Shown: positions 27,239-36,548 of the stretch, one piece after another
How the letters are laid out: each line of letters starts with the position of its first letter
How positions within the stretch are numbered: the stretch's first letter is position 1
DNA from: Micromonosporaceae bacterium
GTDB taxonomy: Bacteria; Actinomycetota; Actinomycetes; Mycobacteriales; Micromonosporaceae
Reading direction: 5' to 3'
Assembly: GCA_009380105.1 (NCBI GenBank)
Contig: WHSM01000004.1
Coordinates: forward strand, 1-37,932
Length of the DNA: 37,932 nucleotides
Notes under the pieces: model-generated
The model's input: the letters and a program-made list of their open reading frames with translations, nothing else
Told to the model about the DNA's origin: nothing
Database searches by the model: none
Position numbers and translations under genes: made by a program

Positions 27239-27934
27239 TCAGATCTTGTTCCCGATGGCGACCCGCGGCCTCGGGATCCGCATCCGGCGTATGGTCAGCG
27301 ACCGCATGATCGCGTAGAAGTACAGCCCCGCCTTGCGCTGGCCGGTCTTGGGATGCCGCTCCCAGACGACCCGCCCGATCGTCCGGCACAGCAGCGCGCT
27401 GTCGACCATGACGGCGATCAGCAGCACGGTCCACAGCATGTTGAACATGTCGCGGATCGGCTGGGAGACGCCGGGCCAGGTGCCGATCAGAATCACGACA
27501 GCGCCAGCGAAGAACCAGGTGCCGATGTTGCGGCGGGCGTCGACGATGTCCCGGGTCAGCGCCCGCTCGGGCCCACGGTCGCGCGCCGGGAGGTACTGAT
27601 CCTCACCGCGCATCAGGCCTTCGCGGGCAGCCGCCCGCTCGGTCCGCTGCTTCTGCCGCATCCGCCGCATGGCGGCCTTGCGGTCCTGCGGCGGCGGCTC
27701 CGCGGCGCGTTTGCGGGCTTCCTTCCGCTTCGGGGTCGCTCGCCCTTTTCCAGGGGTGTACGCCTTCGGCTTGACGCCCGCGCGCGGGCCCGCTGAACCC
27801 TGGTCGCTCTGCCCGTCGGCGTCGGCGTCGTCGTCGGCGATCTGGTCGGGCTCGTCGGCGATCCGGTCGGACTCGTCGGAGGTGACGGACGGCTGGGTCG
27901 CGGTCCGGCTGCGGCGGCGGAACAGAGATGGCAC
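27239..27934 (-). CDS. DUF3043 domain-containing membrane protein
   Basis: GTG start at 27934; VPSLFRRRS...YTPGKGRATPKRKEARKR...GEDQYLPARDRGPERALTRDIVDARRNIGTWFFAGAVVILI...AGLYFYAIMRSLTIRRMRIPRPRV. Confidence 0.88.
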   Translation of the reverse strand: MPSLFRRRSRTATQPSVTSDESDRIADEPDQIADDDADADGQSDQGSAGPRAGVKPKAYTPGKGRATPKRKEARKRAAEPPPQDRKAAMRRMRQKQRTERAAAREGLMRGEDQYLPARDRGPERALTRDIVDARRNIGTWFFAGAVVILIGTWPGVSQPIRDMFNMLWTVLLIAVMVDSALLCRTIGRVVWERHPKTGQRKAGLYFYAIMRSLTIRRMRIPRPRVAIGNKI

Positions 27935-28186
27935 GTCGTGAGGGTAGTCCAGCGCGGGCAGGCGCGTGGCGGCGGGAACCGCGCACGCCATGGCACGGGC
28001 GATGTCGCGGGTCTGTGGCGCCCCGCGACGAGGTTCCGCGTGTCGTCGAAGGGCGCTTACTTACTGACGGTAATCGATACATCGTCACCCACCGTGTTGG
28101 CACTCGCCCCCTGCGTCGTGGATGTCTGGCAGCGGCCTATCCTCATCTGCCGTCGGCGGAGATGCCCGTCGATTGGGGGAGGTTTG

Positions 28187-29170
28187 ATGCGCGCAGTCGT
28201 CGTCGGGCGTCACGGCGGACCGCCGGTCCTGGTGTGCGGTGAGCGGCCCGAGCCCCGCCCGACGGCGACCGAGGTGCTGGTCCGGGTCCTGGCGGCCGGC
28301 GTGAACTTCATCGACACGTACCACCGGTCGGGCTACTACCCGACGACGCTGCCGTTCACGCCGGGCGTGGAGGGCGTCGGCGTGGTGCTCGAAGCCGGCT
28401 CGGAGGCCGCGGGTGAGTTCGCGCCCGGCGACCGCGTCGGCTGGGTGATGGGCCGCGGCAGCTACGCCGAGCGGGTCGCGCTGCCGATGGCCCGCGTGGT
28501 GCCGATCCCGGAGACGGTCGGCTCCGAGTTGGCCGCCGCGAGCCTGTTGCAGGGAGTGACCGCGCACTACCTCACCAACGACACGTACGCCGTGCGCCCC
28601 GGCGACACGGTCCTGGTGCACGCGGCGGCCGGCGGGATGGGGCTGCTGCTCACCCAGATGTCCAAGCTCAAGGGCGCGCGGGTGATCGGCACGGTGTCCA
28701 CGGCCCGGAAGGAGTGGCTGGCGGCGAGGTTCGGCGCCGACGAGGTGATCCGCTACAACGGGAAGGACTTCTCCGCCGAGGTGCGCCGGCTCACCGACGG
28801 GAGAGGCGTGGCTGTCGTGTACGACGGCGTGGGCGAGGCGACGTTCGACGGCAGCCTGGCCTGCCTGCGGCGGCACGGCGTGCTGGCGCAGTACGGGCAG
28901 GCGAGCGGGCCGGTGCCGCCGTTCGACCTCAAGCGGCTCGCCGACGGCGGCTCCCTCTACCTGACGCGTCCCGCGTTCGCCAACCACATCGCGGACCGCG
29001 CCGAGCTGCGGCGACGGGTCGGGGCCGTGCTGGAGCTGATCAGCTTCGGGCAGCTCACCATCCACATCGGCGGCCGGTATCCGCTGTCCGGGGCGCGCGC
29101 CGCGCACGAGAACCTGGAGGCGCGCCGCACCGTCGGCAAGCTGTTGCTGCTGCCGACCTGGGAAACCTGA
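28187..29170 (+). CDS. NADPH:quinone reductase-like (MDR/zeta-crystallin) oxidoreductase
   Basis: MRAVVVGRHGGPPVLVCGERPEPRPTATEVLVRVLAAGVNFIDTYHRSGYYPTTLPFTPGVEGVGVV...VLVHAAAGGMGLLLTQMSKLKGARVIGTVST; GGGGGAGG RBS. Confidence 0.92.
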   Translation: MRAVVVGRHGGPPVLVCGERPEPRPTATEVLVRVLAAGVNFIDTYHRSGYYPTTLPFTPGVEGVGVVLEAGSEAAGEFAPGDRVGWVMGRGSYAERVALPMARVVPIPETVGSELAAASLLQGVTAHYLTNDTYAVRPGDTVLVHAAAGGMGLLLTQMSKLKGARVIGTVSTARKEWLAARFGADEVIRYNGKDFSAEVRRLTDGRGVAVVYDGVGEATFDGSLACLRRHGVLAQYGQASGPVPPFDLKRLADGGSLYLTRPAFANHIADRAELRRRVGAVLELISFGQLTIHIGGRYPLSGARAAHENLEARRTVGKLLLLPTWET

Positions 29171-29188
29171 CCCGCCGCACGGGTCAGG
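29166..29188. terminator. Hairpin CCTGACCCG-ccgca-CGGGTCAGG between convergent genes
   Basis: Perfect 9-bp stem, 5-nt loop, containing the stop codons of both convergent CDSs. Confidence 0.6.
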
Positions 29189-30542
29189 AGGCGGTGAGGA
29201 AACGGTCGAGGACCCGCACTCCGAACCGCAACGCGTCGATGTCGATCCGTTCGTCGACGCCGTGGAACATCGCGGAGTAGTTCAGCCCCGGGGCCAGCCG
29301 CAACGGGGCGAAGCCGTACGCGGCCATGCCGAGACGTGCGAACGCCTTGCCGTCGTTCCCGCCCGCGGAGCAGAACGGAACCGGCCGGGCGGCGGGATCC
29401 TCGGCGGCCAGCGCGGCACGGATCGCCGCCACCACAGGGCCCGAGTACGGCGCGTTGACCGGCGGCTGGTCGCTGACGAACTCCCGGGTGACGCCGGCCC
29501 CTGACAGCCGGTCGATCTCGGCGAAGAACTCCCGCTGGTAGCCGGGCAGCACCCGTCCGTCCACGTAACCGGTGGCGGCGCCGGGAATGACGTTGATCTT
29601 GTATCCGGCGTCGAGGATGGTCGGGTTGGCGCTGTGCCGGAGCACCGGCTCCGCGAGCGCCGCGACCGGGCCGAGCGCCCTCAACGCGGCGTCGACGTCG
29701 TCGGCGAGGCTGGCGAGATCGAGCTCGACGCCGAGGGCCGACGCGGACTCGCGGAGGAAGTCGCGAACCGGCTGGGTGAGCTGGATCGGCCACTCGTGCG
29801 CGCCGATCCGGGCCAGCGCTGTCGCGAGTTGGGTCACCGCGTTGTCACGGTGGCGCCGCGACCCGTGGCCGGCGGTTCCCCGCGCGGTCAGCTTCAGCCA
29901 CGCCGTGCCACGCTGCGCCGTGCCGACCGGGTACAGGCGGATCGGCGCCCCGTCCGCCCGGGCCGCGGGAACGCTGAACCCACCGCCCTCCCCGATCGCC
30001 TCGGCACACCCGTCGAGAAGCTCGGGGCGCCGGTCGACCAGGTGCCCGGCGCCGAGGGCGCCGGTGTGCTCCTCGTCCGCGACGAAGGCGACCACCACGT
30101 CCCGGGGCGGTTTGCGGCGTTCCCGCAGCCGCTGCCGCACCACCGCGAGGGTCATCGCGCACATGTTCTTCATGTCCACCGCGCCCCGACCCCAGACAAA
30201 TCCATCGCGCACCTCTCCGGAGAACGGGTGCACGGTCCAGTCCGCGGGCACGGCCGGGACCACGTCGAGGTGGCAGTGGATCAGCAGCGCGTCCCGACCG
30301 GGATCGGCGCCTTCCAGCCGGGCCACCACGCTGGTCCGGCGTGGCGCCGGCTCCACCATGACAGGCTCGAGCCCCACTTCGGCGAGCTTCTCCGCGACGT
30401 ACTCCGCGGCGACGCGTTCCCCCGGCCCGGAATCGTCGCCGGCGTTGCTGGTGTCGATTCCGATGAGCTCCGAGCAGAGCCGGGCGACCTCCTGCTCGGC
30501 GCTGCTCGCCGAGGCGAGGGCAGCCGAGTGCTGCGATGTCAT
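29184..30542 (-). CDS. M20/M25/M40 family metallopeptidase
   Basis: ALLIHCHLDVVPA...WGRGAVDMKNMCAMTLAVVRQRL...VVVAFVADEEHTGALGAGHLVDRRPELLDG...MFHGVDERIDIDALRFGVRVLDRFL. Confidence 0.92.
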   Translation of the reverse strand: MTSQHSAALASASSAEQEVARLCSELIGIDTSNAGDDSGPGERVAAEYVAEKLAEVGLEPVMVEPAPRRTSVVARLEGADPGRDALLIHCHLDVVPAVPADWTVHPFSGEVRDGFVWGRGAVDMKNMCAMTLAVVRQRLRERRKPPRDVVVAFVADEEHTGALGAGHLVDRRPELLDGCAEAIGEGGGFSVPAARADGAPIRLYPVGTAQRGTAWLKLTARGTAGHGSRRHRDNAVTQLATALARIGAHEWPIQLTQPVRDFLRESASALGVELDLASLADDVDAALRALGPVAALAEPVLRHSANPTILDAGYKINVIPGAATGYVDGRVLPGYQREFFAEIDRLSGAGVTREFVSDQPPVNAPYSGPVVAAIRAALAAEDPAARPVPFCSAGGNDGKAFARLGMAAYGFAPLRLAPGLNYSAMFHGVDERIDIDALRFGVRVLDRFLTAS

Positions 30543-30704
30543 AACCCTCCCCACCGATCGGGGTCAGCGGTCTTGACCGGCCCGTCACGCCGAGTAGTGT
30601 GTGGACAATAAATTTCAGGGGTCTTTCCTATTTGAAGGATAGTTCCTCACGCCCGGTATGCGGGGTCCGGACACAAAGACATGGAAGCGAGGACACGCGC
30701 CATC

Positions 30705-32519
30705 ATGCACACCACACGCCGCGGATGGCGGGGGCTGGCCACGATGCTCGCCGCCGTCGCCGTCGCACTGGCCCCCACGGCAGGCGCATCCGCCGAAACG
30801 CATAAGAAGGAATCGGACACCCTCGTGATCGCGCGAGGGCAGTCCATAGACAGCCTCAACCCGTACTTCGCGCGAAACGTGATCGACTTCGAGACCCTCG
30901 AGCTCAGCTACGAGACGTTGGTCCGGCTCAGCGCGAAGGACTACAGCTACGTGCCAGGGCTCGCCACCAAGTGGGAGACCTCCGCCGACGGCCGCGCCTG
31001 GACGTTCACCATCCGGAAGAACTCGAAGTGGTCCGACGGCAAACCGGTCACCGCGCACGACGCGGCCTTCACCTACCAACTGCTGATCGACAACGAGGAC
31101 ATCCACACCCGGCATGTCGACTTCGCCAGCAAGCTGGAGTCCGTCGAGGCGACCGACGACCACACGCTGGTCATCACCACCAAGGAGCCCACGCCGCTGG
31201 TGCCGTCGCGCTACCTGCCGATCATCCCGAAGCACATCTGGGAGAAGGTCGACAACCCGGCCGAGCACGAGAACAACGACCCGCCGCTGGTCGGCTCCGG
31301 GCCGTACCAGATGGTCGAGCACGTCACCGAGCAGTTCATCCGGTTCAAGGCGAACAAGAACTACTGGGACGGCAAGCCCGAGTTCGACGAGCTGGTCTTC
31401 CGGTACTACAGCAGCCCTGACGCGGAGGTCGCCGCCCTGGAGTCCGGCGAGGTCGACGTCGTCGGCTACGGGTCGCTGACGCCAGCTCAGTTCAAGTCCC
31501 TCAAGGGACAGGACGGCATCACCGCCAACGCCGCCCAGAACCGGCGTTTCGTCTCGCTCGTGCTCAACCCCGGGGCCCGCACCAAGGACGGCAAGCGGTT
31601 CGGCGACGGCCACCCGGCGCTGCGGGACGTCAAGGTCCGGCAGGCGCTGCACACCGCCATCGACAAGTCGCAGCTGGTCGACCGCGTGCTGGACGGCTAC
31701 GGCGACCCCGGTGTCGGCCCCGTGCCCAAGATCTTCGAGACGCTGCACTGGGACGGCGGCGACGAGCTGATCACATTCAACCTCGAAGCAGCGAACAAGA
31801 TCCTGGACGACGCCGGATACGAGCGCGGCAAGGACGGCATCCGCACGATGCCGAACGGCTCCAAGCCGTTGAAGTTCCGGCTCTACGCGCACTCCGACAA
31901 CCCCGCGTACGCCAGCATCGCCAAGTTCCTCGAAGGCTGGTGGAAGGATCTCGGCATCGAGGTCCAGACGGAGTCGATCGAGCAGGGTCCGCTCAACGAC
32001 AAAAACTACCTGGGCGAGTACGACATCTCGTTCTCCGGCTGGGGCATCAGCCCGGACCCGGACTTCCTGGCGATGCACACCTGCGCGGCCCTCCCCGGAG
32101 TCACCGACGGCACCGAGCGGGCGCACGAGACGTTCTACTGCAACCCCGACTACGACAAGCTGCAGGACCAGCAGACGCAGGAAACCGACGAGGCGGAGCG
32201 CGCCAAGCTGATCAAGGAACAGCAGCGGATCCTCTACCGCGACTCGCCGCAGATCTACCTCTACTACCAGAACCAGCTGGAGGCGTACAACAGCGCCAAG
32301 ATCGAGAGCATGGCGGTCCAGCCGGCCGACGGCGGTCTGATCACAGGCCAGTCGAACTTCCTGTGGGCGTACCACTCGGCGCGGCCCGTCGGGAGCGGCG
32401 CCGACAGCGAAGGCGGCGGTTCCGGCGCGCTGATCGCGGGCATCGTCGTCGCGCTGCTCGCCGCCGGCGCCGTTGGGTTCTACGTGATGCGACGCCGCAC
32501 CGCCGGCGAGCGGGAGTAA
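30705..32519 (+). CDS. ABC transporter substrate-binding protein, family 5 (peptide type), with C-terminal TM anchor
   Basis: SAETHKKESDTLVIARGQSIDSLNPYFARN...WTFTIRKNSKWSDGKPVTAHDAAFTYQLL...PLVGSGPYQMVEH; C-terminal GALIAGIVVALLAAGAVGFYVMRRRTAGERE; no lipobox Cys. Confidence 0.92.
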   Translation: MHTTRRGWRGLATMLAAVAVALAPTAGASAETHKKESDTLVIARGQSIDSLNPYFARNVIDFETLELSYETLVRLSAKDYSYVPGLATKWETSADGRAWTFTIRKNSKWSDGKPVTAHDAAFTYQLLIDNEDIHTRHVDFASKLESVEATDDHTLVITTKEPTPLVPSRYLPIIPKHIWEKVDNPAEHENNDPPLVGSGPYQMVEHVTEQFIRFKANKNYWDGKPEFDELVFRYYSSPDAEVAALESGEVDVVGYGSLTPAQFKSLKGQDGITANAAQNRRFVSLVLNPGARTKDGKRFGDGHPALRDVKVRQALHTAIDKSQLVDRVLDGYGDPGVGPVPKIFETLHWDGGDELITFNLEAANKILDDAGYERGKDGIRTMPNGSKPLKFRLYAHSDNPAYASIAKFLEGWWKDLGIEVQTESIEQGPLNDKNYLGEYDISFSGWGISPDPDFLAMHTCAALPGVTDGTERAHETFYCNPDYDKLQDQQTQETDEAERAKLIKEQQRILYRDSPQIYLYYQNQLEAYNSAKIESMAVQPADGGLITGQSNFLWAYHSARPVGSGADSEGGGSGALIAGIVVALLAAGAVGFYVMRRRTAGERE

Positions 32520-32528
32520 CCCGCTGAA

Positions 32529-33587
32529 ATGGCGTCAGATCCGAGCCTGCTGGCCGGGCCGTCCCCAGACGGCCCGGCCAGCGGCGGGCTCTCCGGGGAG
32601 AAGACAGCGGGCGGCAGCGGCTTCGGCCGCTATCTCCGCGGCCGGCTGACCGGCTCCGTCGCCTCCTTGGTCCTGGTCTACCTGTCGTCGTTCTTCATCT
32701 TCCGGGTGCTGGGCGGCGACCCCCTCCAGGCGATCGCCAAGGACCGGCGGATGACGCCGGAGGAGCGGGCGGCGCTGCGCGAGCAACTCGGCCTCGACCA
32801 ACCGCTGCTGGCTCAGTTCGGCAAGTACACCGCCGACGTGTTCAGCGGGAACTTCGGCACGTCGTACCAGTACCGGCGCCCGGTCATGGAGTTGGTGCTC
32901 GAACGGCTGTCCGCCACCGTGCTGCTGACGGGCACAGCCCTGGTGCTGTCGGTCGCGGTCGGGCTCTGGGTCGGCGCCCGGGCCGGCTGGCGGCACGGCA
33001 GCCGCCTCGACCGCGCCCACGTCGGCGTCTCGCTCACCTTGTGGTCGGCGCCCACGTTCTGGCTCGGCATGATCGTCATCATGATCTTCGCCCGGCAGTT
33101 CGGGCTGTTCCCGGTCGGCGGGATGGTCTCGCACAACGTCGGGCCCGGACTCCTCGCCGAGACGCTCGACGTGGCGCACCACCTCGTGCTGCCGGCGATC
33201 ACCATGACGGCGGTGATCTACGCCCAGTACGTGCTGGTCATGCGCTCGTCGATCCTCGACGAGATCGGACACGACTACCTGACGACCGCGCGGGCGAAGG
33301 GCCTGCGCGACGACCTGGTCCGGCGGCGGCACGCCATCCCGAACGCGCTGCTGCCGACCGTGACGCTGGTCTTCCTCCAACTCGGCGGAGTCATCAGCGG
33401 GGCGATCGTGACCGAGACGATCTTCAGCTGGCCCGGCCTGGGCCGGATGGTGTTCGAGTCGATCGGCTTCCGCGACTTCCCGGTGCTGCAGACCACGTTC
33501 GTGTTGTTCTCGGCCGCGGTGATCGTCGCCAACATGTGCGCCGACATCGCCTACTGGTTCCTCGACCCCAGGGTGCGCAAGGCATGA
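32529..33587 (+). CDS. ABC transporter permease, DppB/OppB type
   Basis: LVYLSSFFIFRVLGGDPLQAIA...LREQLGLDQPLLAQFGKYTADVFSGNFGTSYQYRRPV...DYLTTARAKGLRDDLVRRRHAIPNALLPTVT. Confidence 0.94.
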   Translation: MASDPSLLAGPSPDGPASGGLSGEKTAGGSGFGRYLRGRLTGSVASLVLVYLSSFFIFRVLGGDPLQAIAKDRRMTPEERAALREQLGLDQPLLAQFGKYTADVFSGNFGTSYQYRRPVMELVLERLSATVLLTGTALVLSVAVGLWVGARAGWRHGSRLDRAHVGVSLTLWSAPTFWLGMIVIMIFARQFGLFPVGGMVSHNVGPGLLAETLDVAHHLVLPAITMTAVIYAQYVLVMRSSILDEIGHDYLTTARAKGLRDDLVRRRHAIPNALLPTVTLVFLQLGGVISGAIVTETIFSWPGLGRMVFESIGFRDFPVLQTTFVLFSAAVIVANMCADIAYWFLDPRVRKA

Positions 33588-34510
33588 GCGCTCAGTCATC
33601 CGGTCAGACCGCATTGACGTCCGCGCGGGCTATCGCGTGGGCGCGCCGGAGGGCGGCGCTCGCCGGCTTCTGGCGCGAGTACCGCACGCAGCGCACCGGC
33701 CTGGTCGGTCTGGCGTTCCTGCTCATGGTCATCGCCCTCGCCCTGGCGACCCCGTGGGTCACCGACGCCGGAGGGCTCGATCCCACCAAGGTGCACGGCG
33801 GCCGGCTCGACGCGCCGAGCCTGGCCTACCCGCTCGGCACCGACGAACTCGGGCGGTCGGTGCTGCTGCTGACACTGTGGGGAGCCCGGGTGTCGCTCCT
33901 CGTGGGCGTCACCGCGACGCTGCTGGCCATAGTGATCGGCTCCCTCGTCGGGATCCTCGCTGGCCACTTCGGCGGCTGGACGTCCTGGGTGCTGATGCGG
34001 CTGGCGGACTGGTTCATCGTGGTGCCGACGCTGGTGCTCGCGATGGTGCTGCTGCTGGTGCTCGGCTCCAACCTGTTCACCATCATCGTGGTGATCGGCG
34101 TCGCCTCGTGGGCTGGCACCGCCCGGCTCATCCGGGCGCAGACGCTCGCCGTCGAGGGGCGGCCGTACCTGGAGCGGGCGCGTGCCCTCGGCGCCGGCCA
34201 CTGGCACCAGATGAGCCGGCACGTGCTGCCGAACGTGATGCCGTTGGTGCTGGCCAGCACGACCTTGCAGGTCGCCAGCGCGATTCTGCTCGAGTCGACG
34301 CTGTCGTTCCTCGGGCTCGGCGACCCCAACCAGATCTCCTGGGGCACGATGCTGCACCGCGCGTACGAGGCGGGAGCGGTCTCGTACGGCGCGTGGTGGT
34401 ACCTGCTGCCGCCGGGCCTCGGCATCCTGGTCGTGGTGCTCTGCTTCACCCTGTGCGGGCGGGCCATGGAGTCCGTCGTCAACCCGAGGCTGCGAGGAGG
34501 GGGACGATGA
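33584..34510 (+). CDS. ABC transporter permease, DppC/OppC type
   Basis: In-frame ATG at 33584 (ATGA overlap); YPLGTDELGRSVLLLTLWGARVSLLVGV...ERARALGAGHWHQMSRHVLPNVMPLVLAS...LLESTLSFLGLGDPNQISWGTML. Confidence 0.94.
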   Translation: MSAQSSGQTALTSARAIAWARRRAALAGFWREYRTQRTGLVGLAFLLMVIALALATPWVTDAGGLDPTKVHGGRLDAPSLAYPLGTDELGRSVLLLTLWGARVSLLVGVTATLLAIVIGSLVGILAGHFGGWTSWVLMRLADWFIVVPTLVLAMVLLLVLGSNLFTIIVVIGVASWAGTARLIRAQTLAVEGRPYLERARALGAGHWHQMSRHVLPNVMPLVLASTTLQVASAILLESTLSFLGLGDPNQISWGTMLHRAYEAGAVSYGAWWYLLPPGLGILVVVLCFTLCGRAMESVVNPRLRGGGR

Positions 34511-35511
34511 CCCTGCTCGAGGTCCGGGACCTGCATGTCACCTACCACAGCTCCCGCGGCGTCATCCCGGCCGTGCGTGGAGTGGACATCACCGTCGAAC
34601 CGGGGCAGACGCTCGGCGTCGCCGGCGAGTCTGGCTGTGGCAAGTCGACGCTGGCTCTGGCGCTGCTCCGGCTGCTGCCCAAGTCCGCGGAGGTCACCGG
34701 CCAGGTGCGACTCAACGGCGACGACGTGCTCACCATGACGTGGGGTCAGCTGCGAGCCGTCCGGTGGGCCGGCGCGTCGATCGTGTTCCAGGGCGCGATG
34801 CACTCGCTCAACCCCGTCCATCGAGTCGCCCGGCAGATCGCCGAGCCGATCCTGCTGCACGAGAACGTCTCAGAGGCCGAGGCGCACGGTCGCGCCGTCG
34901 AGTTGCTCGGCCAGGTCGGGTTGCCCGCCTGGCGGGCCCGCAGCTATCCCCATGAGCTGTCGGGTGGGCAGCGGCAACGGGTCATGATCGCCATGGCGCT
35001 GGCCTGCGAACCCGACCTCATCATCGCGGATGAGGCCACCACAGCGCTCGACGTCATGGTTCAGGCCCAGGTTCTCGATCTCATCGCGGACCTGGTCGCG
35101 CAGCGCGGCGTCGGCCTCGTCATGATCAGTCACGACCTTTCCGTCCTGTCGGCGCATTGTCAGCGCGTGGCTGTCATGTACGCGGGCAAGGTGGTCGAGC
35201 TCGGCGCCGCACACGACGTGTTCGCTGACGCGAGGCACCCCTACTCCGACGCCCTCGCGTCCGCCTTCCCGGTGATCGGCGACGTGGCGGCCCGACACCG
35301 GCCGCGCGGTCTCGGCGGGGACCCTCCCGACCCGGCAGACCTTCCGGGTGGCTGTTCGTTCCACCCACGCTGCCCAGTGGCGGTCGCAGAGTGCCGGGCT
35401 GCCGAACCGCAGCTGCTGCCCATCGGCGCCTCACCCCGGCTGTCCGCCTGCTTCGTCGCGCAGCAGGGCAAGCCGGTCCGTCCCGGCACGGTGAAGGAGC
35501 CCGTCACATGA
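34507..35511 (+). CDS. ABC transporter ATP-binding protein, DppD/OppD type
   Basis: ATG at 34507 (ATGA overlap); [79 protein letters not shown]-terminal Cys motif. Confidence 0.95.
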   Translation: MTLLEVRDLHVTYHSSRGVIPAVRGVDITVEPGQTLGVAGESGCGKSTLALALLRLLPKSAEVTGQVRLNGDDVLTMTWGQLRAVRWAGASIVFQGAMHSLNPVHRVARQIAEPILLHENVSEAEAHGRAVELLGQVGLPAWRARSYPHELSGGQRQRVMIAMALACEPDLIIADEATTALDVMVQAQVLDLIADLVAQRGVGLVMISHDLSVLSAHCQRVAVMYAGKVVELGAAHDVFADARHPYSDALASAFPVIGDVAARHRPRGLGGDPPDPADLPGGCSFHPRCPVAVAECRAAEPQLLPIGASPRLSACFVAQQGKPVRPGTVKEPVT

Positions 35512-36524
35512 GCGAACCAGGGCTGTCAGCGCGCGGCCTGCGAGTCGAGTTCGGCCTGCCCGGCGGCCGTACGGCGCGGGCCGTCGACAGCGTGAACATC
35601 CGTGTCGCTCCGGGTGAGGTCGTCGCGCTGGCCGGCGAGTCGGGTTGCGGCAAGACGACGCTCGCGCGAGCGCTGCTGGGTCTGGAGCGTCCGACGGCTG
35701 GCGCGATCAGCTACGACGGCACGCCGTTGCGCTACTCGACCAGGGCGCTGAAGGCGTACCGGCGATCCGTCCAGCTCGTGCTGCAGGATCCCACCGGAGC
35801 CCTCAACCCCCGCCACACCGTGTACGACGCCGTCGCTGAGGGACTGCGAATCCACCGCATCGCCGACAATGAGAGCGACCGCGTGGCGACAGCGCTGTCG
35901 CACGCCGGGTTGCGACCGGCCGAGAAGTTCTTCCTGGCCTACCCGCACGAGCTGTCCGGCGGCCAGCGGCAACGGGTGGTCATCGCCGGCGCGCTCGTGC
36001 TCGACCCCAAAATCATCATCGCCGACGAGCCCGTGGCATCGCTGGACGCGTCTGTGCGGGGCGAGATCCTGGCGCTGCTGCTGCGCCTGCGGGACGAGTT
36101 CGGGCTCGGCGCGCTTGTCGTCACCCACGACCTCGGGCTGGCCTGGAGCATCGCCGACCGGATCGCGGTGATGTACCTCGGCCGGATCGTCGAGCAGGGA
36201 CCGGCCGAGCAGGTCCTCACCGATCCGCAGCATCCGTACACGCGCGCTCTGGTCTCGGTGCTACCGGACTCTCCCGTACCCGGGCCGATCGTGCTGTCGG
36301 GCGAGCCGCCGGACGCCACCAGCATCCCGGCCGGATGCCGGTTCCATCCACGCTGTCAGGTGCTCGCCTCGGGCGCGGCCGAGGCGGCCGGCGTAGCGGA
36401 CCAGTGCCGCGCCACGCCGCTGCCGGTGCTCGCCGACGATGTCGGCGCCGGCGTCTCCGGCGACGACCCCACGCGTCAGGTCGCCTGCCACTACGCCGCC
36501 GCTGCCACCCGTTCGGAGGCCTAG
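35508..36524 (+). CDS. ABC transporter ATP-binding protein, DppF/OppF type
   Basis: ATG at 35508 (ATGA overlap); [82 protein letters not shown]. Confidence 0.95.
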   Translation: MSEPGLSARGLRVEFGLPGGRTARAVDSVNIRVAPGEVVALAGESGCGKTTLARALLGLERPTAGAISYDGTPLRYSTRALKAYRRSVQLVLQDPTGALNPRHTVYDAVAEGLRIHRIADNESDRVATALSHAGLRPAEKFFLAYPHELSGGQRQRVVIAGALVLDPKIIIADEPVASLDASVRGEILALLLRLRDEFGLGALVVTHDLGLAWSIADRIAVMYLGRIVEQGPAEQVLTDPQHPYTRALVSVLPDSPVPGPIVLSGEPPDATSIPAGCRFHPRCQVLASGAAEAAGVADQCRATPLPVLADDVGAGVSGDDPTRQVACHYAAAATRSEA

Positions 36525-36542
36525 GCCGTGTCCACGGCCTAG
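36521..36542. promoter_or_regulatory. 22-nt inverted repeat CTAGGCCGTG-TC-CACGGCCTAG overlapping the dppF-like stop codon
   Basis: Perfect 10-bp arms, 2-nt spacer; ends 6 nt before the next ATG. Confidence 0.5.
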
Positions 36543-36548
36543 CAGCGG

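Noticed and set aside
30615-36233. ORFs 30615..32375, 32535..33614, 33596..34357, 33826..34860, 35526..36233 (-), 33637..34506 (+) and 36335..37810 (+)
   Set aside because: Overlap the ABC transporter and D-aminoacylase genes, which are strongly supported in their own frames.
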